DNA of 64,000 nt from Cryptomeria japonica (GCF_030272615.1 NC_081405.1:158769954-158833953), one strand, 5' to 3'. Positions 1 through 11,452 are shown, counted from the first letter of the stretch. Program-made: numbers and translations. Notes: generated from the letters alone by a model not told the origin.

Positions 1-1710
1 TGGGAAAGGGCATAGAAAGAAGCATGTGGTTAGATGGAAGTGGTGTTGTATGGAAAAGGAAGATGGGGGATTATGATTGAAGGATTTGAAAACTTAGGGT
101 ATAGCACTAGCGAAAAAGTGGATTGCAAAAGCTATGGAGGGTAGTGAGCCCTACAAAATATTAGTCAAACAGAACATTTTAGAAGCCTACCCTAAAATTG
201 CGAGGAAGTGGGATAACATGCACATTGTTGATAGACTTTTCTCTAAATATAACATTATGCCTTTAGATTTTGTAGTCTTTTGTAGTATTTGGAGGGCTTG
301 GGAGATATGTAAAGGCTGATAAGATGCAATAGTGCTATTGTTCTTAATCAAGGTTTAATAAGTGGTTGTAGATCCCCTTGGTGGAATTTAATGCATAAGG
401 GAAAACCTTTAGCCTTGTTACAGGGGTGCTCTGCTAGGAAATAGAACAAACTTTGTATCTCTACATTCAAAGATATTTTTTGCAATGGAAAACTTAAACA
501 ATAGAACATATTATAGGAAGAATTTGATCAGTCTTGTAATAATAGAAGAACATATTCTATTCTAGAGAAGAGCTTGACATGTTTAAAGCAACCTGTGCAA
601 ATAAAAGATGATAGTGAATGTCTTTCATGTGCCAAATGGGCACATTGTTTTCCTTTTTTAAAGCTTAAAGCCAAATATCTATATAAGCTATTAGTACATT
701 CTAATTGCATTCTTGAGCATGCTAATAAGTTTTGGAATTTGAATTGGGATGTTAGAATGTGTTCCAAAGTCTTTTCTAATTGTTTGTCGGGTTTGTTTGA
801 TCCTAAAAAGAAATGGTTTAGATGGAAAATGTTTATTCAAAAGCTACTGTTTGATGATAAGGCTACCATGTGTCTTTTTTGTGGAAGTCCTAAAAATTAT
901 ATGCATATGTTCTTCAATTGTCGATATGCAATCTCTCTCTAGTCTTTGTTTATGAGTCAAATTGATGGTTGGAACATATGTGATGTTAACTCCTGATCTG
1001 AAATTGTAATTGGTCATGTTAAAGGGATTTTAAAAGGGCATAATATGTTTTGGTTCATTCTTTCTACTGAAATTTTATGGGTCTTGTGGAAAAAGCATAA
1101 TGAATATCTTTATTAAGAAAAGAATAGAGTTCTTACGAGGTCTACTCTTAGACTCACATCCAAATTGATTCTTGAACAGGTCACTCTCACACTTAAATTA
1201 CTAATAGATAGATTTATGAAAGTGATAGAAGAGGGCTCCTCTCCCTTGTCCAAAAAATATATAAAGAGACCATATTATTGGCCTCAATATTTGAGACACG
1301 TGGACAAAAACTTCCAAGATGTGTATATTGATTTTCAGAAGGTGTACATCAAGGAGCATCAGTATCAACTCATAAGAGATGCAGTAATTAAATACATGGA
1401 AGTTTCCCACCAGAACTTGGACACCACTAGCTAGGAAAGGATTACCCCTCCTAGTCTAGGAACATATGAATCCTACAAGGAAAGCAAGGGACAACCAAAG
1501 AATCAAGGAAATGATAATAGGAAGGATAAATAGGTGGCAACTAGTGAGGCTCAACGGGAAGAAGAAGAGGAGGAACAACAAGGTGATGATGTTGATCAAG
1601 CGGTTGAAGAGGAAGGACAATAGAATGAAGATGAGGTTCAGAATGATGGCGATGAAGGAGGTGATGCAAAAGACTAGGATGAGGAAGTTGAAGTAGGATG
1701 GATGATGTTG
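1..1710 (+). pseudogene. LINE ORF2 C-terminal remnant with zf-RVT-like zinc-binding domain
   Basis: Near 20-160 a broken frame reads like the post-RT region of plant LINEs (basic stretch, then EDGGL, then a GIALAKKW-like helix). At 574-942 a 122-codon open stretch has the features of the reverse-transcriptase zinc-binding domain: a Trp-rich lead-in, then CLFC at about 871 and a later H-x4-C (HMFFNC). A WVLWKKHN-like motif follows near 1080. From about 1545 one frame is very acidic (runs of Glu and Asp). In-frame TAG and TAA codons and frame changes show decay. In life this protein would nick target DNA and reverse-transcribe its own mRNA. Confidence 0.65.
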
Positions 1711-1712
1711 AT

Positions 1713-2834
1713 TGTTGGCAATATGTAGGAATTGATTATGTGTTGTCATTGATGTCAAAAAATACACACAATCAAATCCAGAAAAATAAACTAGTAATTA
1801 TATGTATGTCATATTCAGTTGGTTCATGATTTGGTGCTTCAGAGCTATTGATTATGTTTTAGACTGTCAGTTGATGCTCTTGGTCCCAGTTGGTGATATT
1901 TGATGAAATGGTTAAGTGGTTTTGATGCAGCTTCTAGAAATGGTTCTCAACGTGCTAAAGGTGTTCTTGATCATGTCCCAATTATTTGGTGGCTTTGCAT
2001 TGGCTAGCATGAAGATTTGGTGATCCTATTTGGGTATGGTATGATATTCTGTGTTATTGACACTGAGGGTTTTCCTCGGTTGGTGTAACATGTTACGGTT
2101 GATCCAGAATCCTCTCCAAAAATGTTTGATGATTTGAGGATGTTATTTGGGTCCTTGGCTGACATGGGTTGTGATCCAATTATTGGTTTATGCATTGTAA
2201 TGATAAATTTATATTAGGGTGATCGACCTACTTGTTTAGGTCTATGTAACATATAAATATGATTGTAAGATCTCATTGTAGATCATGAATGAATGAATGA
2301 TGGATGGATTGGACACATAGATGAGTGGTTAACGAATATATGTAGATGCGAAATAAGGTCTGCAAGGTTGACAGAGGTTGTTGTATGAGGATTTAGTCCT
2401 CCGGTTGTGCTGCAGACAATGTGCTTAACCAGAACTATAACAAAGCATTAGGAGATGCTATTTCCACGGTTCATTTCCTCCGGATTGTAGCCTAATGATT
2501 ATGTAAGTCTGTGAGACTTCGCTTTTGTGTTGACGAGTGTCCTCTAGGTGGTTGGCTTGATTGCAAGTACAATCCCCATTGTAATGTTTTCACATACTGC
2601 TGTAGAAGTATTATCTGATTGTGGGTAGGGTTTCCCACCATGGTTTTTCCCTTCACCGAGTTTTCCACGTTAAAATATTGGTGTTGTGTGTTGTGTACTC
2701 TCATGCTTTATCTTTCACAATGTTGTTCTCATTTTGCTCTGGTAGAAGGTTTATAATCTGCAATAATTATTTAACTTGTGGAAAACCGATTCCCACCCCC
2801 CCCCTCTCAGTTTTCCTCTGGTTCATTCTAATAG
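1713..2834 (+). mobile_element. Probable solo LTR (SIRE-like copia) inside the LINE
   Basis: It starts TGTTGGCAATATG, followed by GTTGTCATTGATGTCAA, a motif shared with the LTR starts of elements D and A. The right end holds a C-run (about 2797-2807) and a pyrimidine-rich stretch like those LTR ends. TTGAT lies on both sides (1708-1712 and 2835-2839). The right terminus ends CTAATAG rather than a clean CA, so the exact boundary is uncertain. No primer site or coding sequence follows, hence solo LTR. Confidence 0.5.
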
Positions 2835-3102
2835 TTGATGACATTGGGCAAGATGGGAATGTTGACTAATGATGATGATTTATTCTTTTTTATTATATGG
2901 AGACACCCTATGTATATGATTTTAGTAGTTATTAGTATATGCTATGGTAGACTTGAATATTTTGCCTTTTGATTTACTGTGATATTTTGGTGAGCCTGGA
3001 TAGGCTATATGGAATGATCTTCTTGATCACTATTTGATGTATCCAGTCTTCTACTATTTCTTGAATGAATAGAATTGATACTTGATCTTCAATCTAAAAA
3101 AA

Positions 3103-3645
3103 TCCATTTTAAAAACATTTACAGTTAGACATGCTAATCTGAAAAATCACAATCACACCAAATCTTCTCCTCTATTTATTATGCGGAGAGGCATCTACAA
3201 TGACATCAAAATGTCCGTAAACAAAAATCTATTTTTAAAACAATTTGACATGCAAATGCACGAAATATGTCATGTTTCAACTTTTGTGGAGGTATTATTT
3301 TATTACTCCAAATAATATAGAACCCTCGCCACTTGTCTCTAGCTAGATTCACAGCTTTTTGCATGCAAGACTGGATTTGTATTCTTGATATTTAATATTT
3401 TAGAAGAACATTTATTTTATAGATATTTATGTTCTATTATAAGATATCTCTTGACATATTTTACATATATTTTTTAAATATAGATATACTAATTTATAAT
3501 ACAAACATAATAATAAAACACTACACTTATAATCTAGATAATATTCCTACAATCCAAAAACTACTAAATCTACAAACACCCTTATGTTCTCGTGCCACAC
3601 CTAAACCTATAAGCACCCTTTTATTCTCAGGCAATTAGGCACGTG
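3103..3645. other. AT-rich intergenic DNA between LINE and CYP74 gene
   Basis: No gene is visible. It lies downstream of the minus-strand P450 gene and probably holds the end of its 3' untranslated region. A CACGTG hexamer is present at 3640-3645. Confidence 0.5.
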
Positions 3646-3651
3646 TTTATT
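3646..3651 (-). terminator. Candidate poly(A) signal AATAAA of the CYP74 gene
   Basis: A perfect AATAAA on the minus strand lies about 62 nt past the TAA stop at 3713-3715, a plausible distance for a plant 3' UTR. No transcript evidence is available. Confidence 0.45.
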
Positions 3652-3712
3652 AACTGAAAGGACACCGAAAGACTAGACATGCATCCGGGACATTAAAGAG
3701 AGTGACAGGGAA

Positions 3713-5137
3713 TTAAGAAGTGGCCTTCTGCAGCGAGGTAAAAACAACTTCGGTCGTTGTGGATGGATCGATCTCAAAGGAGTTGTAATGAGCGAACAGA
3801 TGCGCCACCAGCAGCCGTGATATCATCACCACGAAGTTCTTCCCCGCACACTGCTTATTATTCACCGTCGTCTCCTCAGTCTCCGGTCCATTCGACCACA
3901 GCACATATTTTAACAATTTCTCCCCTTCCTCTCCCATGAAACGCCGCGGAAGAAACTCCTCAGGATTGTCAAACACCTTGGGATCTCTCGTGGCAAAAGG
4001 CTGATACCCACCAAGCATCTCTCCCTTCTTCACCGCATATTTCCCATCGTGCGACTCCACCACCAAATCTTCTTTCGCATGTCCATACTGAAACGGCACG
4101 GGTGGCTCGATCCTCAGCGCTTCATACACCGTCGACCGAACCAGCGCCATGCTCTCCAGTGCTGTCATATCCAATCCTCCGTTATCTTTAATGGCAGATC
4201 TTACTTCTTCTGCCAGATCTGCGTGCAGCTGCTTGCCCGCCGCCGAAATGTGTTGTATAAGAATGGGAAAAAATACAAACATTCCTCCAAAGGTATTGAA
4301 GCATATGTTGAACACCAAATTATGACACGCCTCGTCTCGCTTTAGGCCGAACTGCTGCTCCGCCGCGTCCAGCGCCTCTTTGCCATACGTCCAGAAGAAA
4401 TCGTACACTTTGTTGTAATCCCCACGCACAAGCAGGAACGGCAGAGGGGCTGCGTGGATGGTGACCTCCTCCAAGATCTTGGGAAGCACGCCAGTGCTTG
4501 CAATTGGAGCGAGCTGAAGCCCAATCCACTTCACAACATAAATAGGCCCATTCTTTCCCAGACTGGCAGGCCCCGAATCTGCAGGATCTCTGTTCAGCAC
4601 CGACCTGCACAAAAAATTAAAACACATTTGCAAATTCTCGCTCGTAAATTCGGCCTTGCCGGACTCGGCAAATTGCTTGTCAAGCTTAGCCCACAGCTCT
4701 CCCGTGGCCCGTTCGAACTCTGGAAACCATTTGGTTGCGTTGGTCTTGAGTACATGGAAGCAGAAGTTCTTGAGCTTGGTGTGATTTTCTTCGGAAGGGT
4801 CCAAATACGAGAGTACCCGATAGCCTCCGGTAAAGTCCGTGCTGGGCATGTAGACGCCCGTGAAGACGTTCTTCTTTTCCACTTTACTCAGATCGAAGAG
4901 TACGGGAAAGCTCTTGGCGTCCAGCAGAATTATGACGCGAGGATCGGGGAACAAAGGCGGACCAGGCGGCATATTCACTCTGAATACGGTGCTATTGTAT
5001 TTCTCAATGCGCGTTTTGAAGAAAGCATCTACCCCTTCCTTTACGAAATAGTCGAAGCGATCAGCAATGGCTCCGATGACAGGCAAGCCATAGCTTCCAG
5101 GGACCTCTTGTACTCCTTCAGCGCTCGAAGTAGCCAT
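3713..5137 (-). CDS. CYP74 cytochrome P450, allene oxide synthase type
   Basis: An intact, intronless 474-residue P450. CYP74 enzymes rearrange fatty-acid hydroperoxides without O2 or a reductase. Allene oxide synthases make the unstable epoxide that leads to jasmonates. Visible signatures are: VFTGVYMPS with Phe92 at the position that is Phe in allene oxide synthases and Leu in hydroperoxide lyases; the I-helix FNTFGG with the catalytic Asn281; the ExxR pair Glu339/Arg342; PPVPFQYG; and the CYP74 heme loop NGPETEETTVNNKQCAGK with Cys430. Similarity to plant AOS runs the full length. There is no obvious plastid transit peptide: the conserved region (VPGSYGLPVIG) starts at residue 12, so it may be cytosolic or peripherally associated. 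The ATG is the first in frame after the TATA box. Activity as lyase or epoxyalcohol synthase is possible but less likely given Phe92. Confidence 0.93.
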   Translation of the reverse strand: MATSSAEGVQEVPGSYGLPVIGAIADRFDYFVKEGVDAFFKTRIEKYNSTVFRVNMPPGPPLFPDPRVIILLDAKSFPVLFDLSKVEKKNVFTGVYMPSTDFTGGYRVLSYLDPSEENHTKLKNFCFHVLKTNATKWFPEFERATGELWAKLDKQFAESGKAEFTSENLQMCFNFLCRSVLNRDPADSGPASLGKNGPIYVVKWIGLQLAPIASTGVLPKILEEVTIHAAPLPFLLVRGDYNKVYDFFWTYGKEALDAAEQQFGLKRDEACHNLVFNICFNTFGGMFVFFPILIQHISAAGKQLHADLAEEVRSAIKDNGGLDMTALESMALVRSTVYEALRIEPPVPFQYGHAKEDLVVESHDGKYAVKKGEMLGGYQPFATRDPKVFDNPEEFLPRRFMGEEGEKLLKYVLWSNGPETEETTVNNKQCAGKNFVVMISRLLVAHLFAHYNSFEIDPSTTTEVVFTSLQKATS

Positions 5138-5239
5138 GGTCGGCCTTCTCTCAGCTCTAAAATCAAACGATAACTTGGCAATCTGAATGCAAGAACTAGA
5201 AACTGGCTTGGGTGGATTGGAACATCCACAACTAGGTAC

Positions 5240-5248
5240 TTTTTATAG
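5240..5248 (-). promoter_or_regulatory. TATA box (CTATAAAAA) of the CYP74 gene
   Basis: On the minus strand CTATAAAAA lies about 103 nt before the ATG. That would put the transcription start near 5210-5215 and give a leader of roughly 75 nt. The leader is in frame and stop-free up to the ATG but has no in-frame upstream ATG. Confidence 0.6.
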
Positions 5249-5424
5249 CTTTATTTTGTCCCTTCGCATCTTAAAAAGTTGTTCGAGTTAAAGTTCCAAG
5301 GGTAAATCACCTTTTCACCTCATGACCCGATTGTTGAATTCTCGGTAGCTGAAGGTCGGGTAAGACATAGAGATCCACTAAATTTTCGGTTGTCAAATCC
5401 TAACAATCAATGTCTTCAATGTCG

Positions 5425-5960
5425 ATACTCTTTCAAGTGTAAGAATCTACAGTGTATGGATTGTCAAAAGTTGGTGGTGAGTACCATGACTAATTAGAAT
5501 TATCAGCAACAGACTTGTCTAACAAGCTTAGATATCATTTAATGAAGTTCAACTAAACTCTTCATGGAAAAAGAACATTTTGGTAAAATTGTCATGATCT
5601 TTTTCATATGATCATCTAGTTTATTTTCCTGGTCGAGGAGATATGTAGATTCGCTAAATGCTTGACTCATTAAATTGCAATGAACGTTAGATCTTATATA
5701 AATAAAATAAAATTAAATGTTTTTATGCTTTTTCAAGAATAAGACTTCAGGATTTATAGATTGTAAAAATCCATTCTATTTTGAGTAAAGGTGGTGAGTA
5801 CCATGACTAACTGAATGATTTGCAAAAGTCTTGCCTAATAGTAAGCTTGCAAACCAGCTAATGCAATTCAACTAAACTCTTGTTAGAAAAAGATCTCATT
5901 TTGAAAAAAATGGTATGAGGTTTTTCATATGACCATCCAATTTGATTATCTTACTATGTT
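5425..5960. repeat. Diverged direct duplication upstream of the CYP74 gene
   Basis: Two segments, about 5430-5640 and 5735-5955, match in order. Both have a CTTTTTCAAG- or CTTTCAAG-like start, a GGTGGTGAGTACCATGACTAA block (5471 and 5791), CAACTAAACTCTT, and TTTTTCATATGA near the end. Spacing is about 320 bp. It sits 0.3-0.8 kb upstream of the gene start. Confidence 0.7.
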
Positions 5961-7061
5961 TTTCACTTTGATCTTAAAAAATATAAAGCGGTTATACTTG
6001 CACATCATCATGTCTAGACTTCCACCTTCTAATCCAAATTTTAATTTCTATTATGTTACAATGGAAGGAACTTATAGCTACATGACACATTTTTCATTAT
6101 TAATTATATATTTGTCATAATGCATAGAATGATTTTTTTTACATAACTTTTAGCGAACAATAATACCACATTGTGAACATTATGTGTAGTAAAATAGGGA
6201 CATGGAAAATATTATTTTTATGAGATATGCATTTGCATTGTACATGTATTCATATTGGATTTGATCATTTATTTATTTGATAACACTAGCCTCATTAAAT
6301 TGTTGATAGATCCACAAATGATTGTTGGCCTTTGATGCAATTGTGGGACTGAATGATGTAACTATTGTAATTAGTTAAATTCTTGAATTAAACTTTTGAG
6401 TCTGCATCATGCTTCTTCAAATGGTCTTCTTTTAAAGTTTATCGCCTCTATGGCTAAGACAATCATTTCATTTATTTGCATTATTTCCTTGGATAATTTG
6501 AATAAGTTAATGCTTAAGAGATAAATAATAATCACATTTTGAATACCTCCTTGGTATCTAAAATATCCTTGCCATTACTTGTTCAATTTTTATGAGAGTG
6601 TGTATTAGAATGGAGAAATAGAGATATTCATGGCTATCTTGTAGCTACTTTTAAGGTGAGCTCGTGTTTTTTTTTCTTCTAATTTTTGAGTGGAGGGTTT
6701 TGGAGGAGGTTAGATCATCTATCTTTTATCTTATAATATGGAACATGAAGGGATAAATGATCACTAGTTTTTAAAGTTATCTTTAACTTATTGTTTTGAG
6801 GTTTATTTATTTTTATTTTAGTGATTTTAATTTTTGATTTGATATATAGAAACACTCCTACAATTTGACATAATTATTGTCCCCATTTGAGATATGTGTG
6901 CTTGTGTTGTGTTATTTCACCATATAGATTATCATTCTTATCTTTTCTCTATATATATTCTATCTTAATACAAATTTGTTAGTATTGGAAATATAAATTA
7001 TAAAGTTGGAGAATAATTTCTTCACAAAGGAAGATGTGTTGCTCTATGTGTGTGTTATTGT

Positions 7062-7168
7062 TGTATGTATGTATGTATGTATGTATGTATGTATGTATGT
7101 ATGTGTGTGTGTGTGTGTGTATGTATGTGTGTGTATGTATGTAGCACCTGCGTGCACACACACACACA
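7062..7168. repeat. Compound microsatellite (GTAT)n(GT)n(CA)n
   Basis: About ten GTAT units, then GT repeats, mixed GTAT/GT, and a short CA run after the spacer GTAGCACCTGCGTG. The GT and CA arms are complementary and could form a small hairpin. Confidence 0.95.
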
Positions 7169-8100
7169 GACTACATAATGGTATCAATCATTTTTGAAAT
7201 ACTTTAAAGTCAAGATAGTTTCCCAATAGTCCAATGAATCCTATGTATACCTCTAAACTTATGCTTCAAAAAATTCTTGAATGTTTTTCTTATAGTTTAA
7301 AGAAAAAGAAAACACATATTTTACAAAAAAAAAAATAATCAAAGAGAACTCAAAAAATACAATGAAATAGAGCTAAAAAGGAAAACAAATTCTTTGAATA
7401 GTTTATAATTGTAAGTTAAAAAATAACAAAATAACTCTATCATTCAAATTGATCTAGAGGAAACAAATTATTTTAAAAATAAATTTAAGTAATGAAAGTT
7501 TTAAAGTTAACCAAATCATAAACATAGCCAAAATTTTATTGTGTAAAATCTTCACATTTATATGTAATAATTTATACAAGACAAATTTCTTTATTTGAAA
7601 CAAAAAAAATTCAAATTGTAGCATAAAAGATTGATCATAAATTAAATGCAAACCTCACACTTTTACTAGATAATTTCTAAATAACAAAATTATAATTTCT
7701 ACTAATTTTGGTGTTAGTGGAAAATATTTATTTTGTAGTTATTCAAATGGTTTTGGAGCTTCGCCAATTTTTGTCTATGGGAGTTCACACTCTCTTACAA
7801 GGCAATGTGTATTGATATAATTATATTTAAATTCACAATTTTTTGAAACAATTATATCACTTGATACTAAATGATACTACATAAGTAATGGAGAATTGTT
7901 TTGTTAACTAAAAGTTTATTCTCATATTGTGTTTCTCGTTCATTGTGTTTGAATTACTAAATTAGACAATTATTCCTTGGATTACTCATTTGTGGTCCCT
8001 TTTAATTGGTATCCTCCTAATGCTTTTTTTAGTATGTTTATATTTCTAAACTAAAGTTTTAGTTTTTACTTTTCTCGATGCAAAGGTTTTGGCCTTGATT

Positions 8101-8209
8101 GCTATAGGCTTTTTTTTTTTATATTATAAATCGAGAGTTCAAAAGAGTACATCAAAAAGGAGGGAGGCAGAGCCTCAACCAGCTAGAAGGAGAGCGCTAT
8201 AGGCTTTTT
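8101..8209 (-). mobile_element. ~80-bp 5'-truncated LINE tail with 14-bp target duplication
   Basis: The 14-bp direct repeat GCTATAGGCTTTTT lies at 8101-8114 and 8196-8209. The DNA between reads, on the minus strand, as a short unique stretch ending in an A-run (T-run at 8115-8120 on the plus strand). A long perfect target duplication next to a poly(A) end is the signature of target-primed reverse transcription by a non-LTR element that aborted early. Confidence 0.75.
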
Positions 8210-10796
8210 AGATTAAAGAAAACATGTTTAAGAATATATACTCTTTTATTATGTCAAAACCTTCATTTAATAGATAAAAATGGTTGATAATGAGCTCTAA
8301 CATATTATAATAGAAAATATGTATTCTCGTATTCCACAAAAATTGAAATAAATTATTATTTTTGTTATCACAAAAAATGGTACTACTATCCAAATTCTAA
8401 GGAAAGGTTAAAAAAGATCATGTTTTAAAAGAATAAATTGAAATCATCCCTAAAATAAACTACCACAACACAACCTAGACTCCTCTTGAATATATATAAA
8501 TTTGTACAAAGATTGATAGTTAGAAAGATATAGAAGAAGCAGATGATGGGGAATGTGCTCTAGTTTTAAACCTATTGATTGTAATTTAATAAAACCTTTA
8601 AGAAAATATTTTTCAAAAAAACATTATAAATAATACTATTTGCAGTGTAATATTGTATACTCACTAAAACATCTTCTCAACTAATTTATTATTATATTGT
8701 AAAGTATTTCTAAAAAATTTAGATTATTGAAAGAGGTTAAGGATGGGATATTTGGATTTACAACTATTGAATAAATAAAAAAAGTATGAAATTGAATTTC
8801 ATTCAACCCACCTCTCGTTGAGCAGTAATATAAAAAATGGATATGCTTTTTCTTTTGTAGAATAAATTTTACAATTTTGAGAAATTTGAGGTGCATGAGT
8901 GATATTAAAAAAAGATTCTTAACATATAGTCCTTCCCCTTCAATGATAAAATAAAAATAAATTTGAGTCAAGTTTCAATTTGATAACCAACATGAATCAT
9001 TAATGGTGAATTTGTAGCACCGGCAAAAGATGAAGAGGTAGAAGAGGCCTCAATATATAGAAATTAGAGGGTGAAAACAAGCCTGTATCATGAAAACAAA
9101 TGTGTGAGATAAAAGGGTCAAATAAGAGGATGCATTCTAGTTGGGATCCTACACCATTTTATAGATTACAGTCAAGGTTTATGACACTACCACTTTTTAG
9201 CTTAAGAGAAACTTTGTCTCTTAATTTTGTACTTTTTTTTAAAGGATATCAATTTTGAATCTCAACTATTAGAAATGACTTGGTGGATCAAATATGTGGA
9301 AAGTGATTTACTTTTATTTAATTTGTTTTACCAGATTCAAAATGCATGTATAATGTAAATAAAATATAATACTTTCATTTTTAAAATTAGGAAAACTAAA
9401 AAAGTAACAAATATGATAATAGAATATGAAGAAGTGGATACAAATTAGAACATTAGAGTAATATGGAATCTAGGGAATGTATCATAAAGTAGATTTAGTA
9501 TTATCTATGATAATATAACTCATACATGAAAATGTAATTGTTCAAATGTGTTGTATTCCTTAACATAAAATCATATAATACTAGAAATTGAGCATACTCA
9601 TATATAAATAAAAAAATACAGACCATGTTAATGGGAGATGATAAAAATATCACTAAAAAGAAATTAGGTGATACATATTATAACAAATAAAGGAACTAAT
9701 TTATGAATTAAATAGCAAAAATATAACAAAACGGTTGAGAAAATAAAACCTTTGTGTAATAGAATCATAAAAGGTGCCTATAGTTTAAAAAGAGAGAATG
9801 GTCAATGACTAGAAGCTATCTTGTCAAATGGTTAACCCCTATTTTTTCCTTTCATCCCTTATATTCCAATTCAAATAGAATTATGGATCAATTTTGGATA
9901 TTATGTGCTCTTAAACCTATAAACTTTAATTTTAAGAATAATAAGGGATTGCAATTATTAATTCTATTAAAATTAGTTCTATAAAGGTATTGCTATCTTA
10001 TGTGTGTAGAAATAGGAAAATATTAGGTGCTAACAAGAATGTGCAAGACAAATAAGTAAAGGGGTATGCCACAACTTCTATGATAAATAAGAGTATCACA
10101 ACAATGCTTTAAATAGAAATTCAAATGTTTGTGACAACACAAAAGGAAATATATTAGTATAAAATATAAATTTTAATAAAGATGAAGGGATAAATACTAA
10201 AATGTCTCAAGAAAATAAAAAAACATTTTCACTTAGTTTGAGAATTCCTTGAAAGAATAACTTCCTTAATTGGTGGACAAAATATTTTCTTACTACATAC
10301 TTTTGATTCTACATGTACACCTACTCCACATATATCCCCCATCCATCTTCATCTATTTTCATAAATTATCATATCTATTTTATCATTATAATACCCCCAA
10401 ATTTCCTAGATCTAGTACAAGCCTAGATTATCATAGTTTTAGTTTGTTGTAATGTTCTTGTAGCATCGTAAATTATTCACCTTTACCAATGTGTCCAATT
10501 TCACACTCTCCTAGAAACTATGTTAGTCTTTCCCTTTCCTCTATGCATTATAGGACCTTTATTGATTTAAATTATTATTACGGGTCTTATTCCACTTTAT
10601 TACATCATCACACTCTTATTTGGGCCCTTAATTCTAGGTGTGCCCTTTATTATTTAATCCTATTTCTTACCCTGATTTCAACTCTCAAAGCATATTTTGC
10701 ATATCTACACATCTTAATTAGCACCATTGTATAGAATTTATCATTAGAATTATGATGGCTCATATCCCTATAAAATAAAAATAAAAATGTTGGCCA

Positions 10797-10820
10797 GACT
10801 AGGTAGTATACTACCTGGTC
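10797..10820. repeat. Perfect 16-bp palindrome in an imperfect 24-bp one
   Basis: AGGTAGTATACTACCT (10801-10816) equals its reverse complement. The flanks GACT and GGTC extend the symmetry with one mismatch. It could be a cruciform or dimer-binding site, or chance. Confidence 0.6.
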
Positions 10821-10986
10821 CCAAACTTTTTTCCCTAAATTTTGAAAGCTTAATTGGGTGGTTTTACCTTATTTAAATCTAGCTTCATGCAAGAATATGT
10901 CAATTCTAAGTCATCCTAAAGGTGGTTTTAATTGTGAAATCCCTATATAAGGTATCCCTCTTAATTCATTTTCATCACCTAATTAT

Positions 10987-11438
10987 TGTTGAAATGTGGC
11001 AACTGATTAGAAAAGTACTGTACACTCAACATGTATCCTCGCTGGGGTCCGAGGCCGGGTTGGGGTTTGAGGATGGCAGCCCTCGAGAAAGCGGGGGTTC
11101 GGGGGCGGCAACCCCCGAGAAAAAAAAATTTTGTCGTTTTTTGTTGATGAAAATCGACATTGTAATAAAACCCTAAAAAAGGCCGACTTTGTTTGCTGCT
11201 CTAAATATGCATGCTATAAGCGGCTGGGATGCTTAAGGCATTGCAAGGTTGATGTACTGTTTTTGTTGGATAATAAGAAAGATTGGACGACTGTGTATGG
11301 TGGATGTAACCCATTCTGGGTGAACCACGTTAAATCTCTGTGTTATCTGTGTCCTATTTTATTTCTTTATCTTTTGTATTTAAATCTGCATATAATTGTT
11401 AGTTCATATTTGCTTCGGATCTGCTTGAAACCCTAACA
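10987..11438 (+). repeat. 5' LTR of the Tork-like copia element (452 bp)
   Basis: Begins TGTTGAAATG and ends CCCTAACA (TG..CA). It carries a GC-rich segment (11040-11120) in otherwise AT-rich DNA. It is about 21 bp longer than the 3' LTR, mainly through indels in that segment. The pair is nearly collinear from about 11121 onward. Confidence 0.93.
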
Positions 11439-11440
11439 AT

Positions 11441-11452
11441 TGGTATCAGAGC
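11441..11452 (+). other. Primer-binding site for initiator Met tRNA
   Basis: TGGTATCAGAGC lies two bases after the 5' LTR. It is complementary to the 3' end of plant initiator Met tRNA, the usual primer of copia elements. Confidence 0.92.

Larger units (their letters stand above)
1..3102 (+). mobile_element. Degenerate L1-type LINE, 3' half (5' end outside window)
   Basis: The coding remnant (1 to about 1710) resembles the C-terminal part of a plant L1 ORF2. It is followed by an acidic tail, a non-coding 3' region and a short A-run at 3096-3102 that looks like the poly(A) end. A probable solo LTR at 1713-2834 interrupts the acidic tail. Dropping that insert and one TTGAT duplicate rejoins the Asp-rich stretch, which then ends at a stop near 2867. 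Reading frames are broken by many stops, so the element is dead. The call rests on motif resemblance, not alignment. Confidence 0.7.
5961..10986. other. AT-rich intergenic region without a recognisable gene
   Basis: About 5 kb of low-GC DNA. Open frames are short (under 100 codons), low-complexity and without recognisable motifs. The only supported items are the microsatellite near 7.1 kb, the LINE tail near 8.15 kb and the palindrome near 10.8 kb. Pyrimidine-rich DNA at 10270-10740 gives open frames by composition only. Confidence 0.6.

Noticed and set aside
1466-1696. 76-codon basic plus-strand frame
   Set aside because: Alternate frame of the acidic LINE ORF2 tail.
4454-5173. 239-codon open frame on the plus strand opposite the CYP74 gene
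   Set aside because: Antisense shadow of a GC-richer coding region; no domain, and the minus strand has a full P450.
7006-7197. Open frames of Tyr-Val-Cys repeats on both strands
   Set aside because: Translation of the GTAT/GT microsatellite, not a gene.
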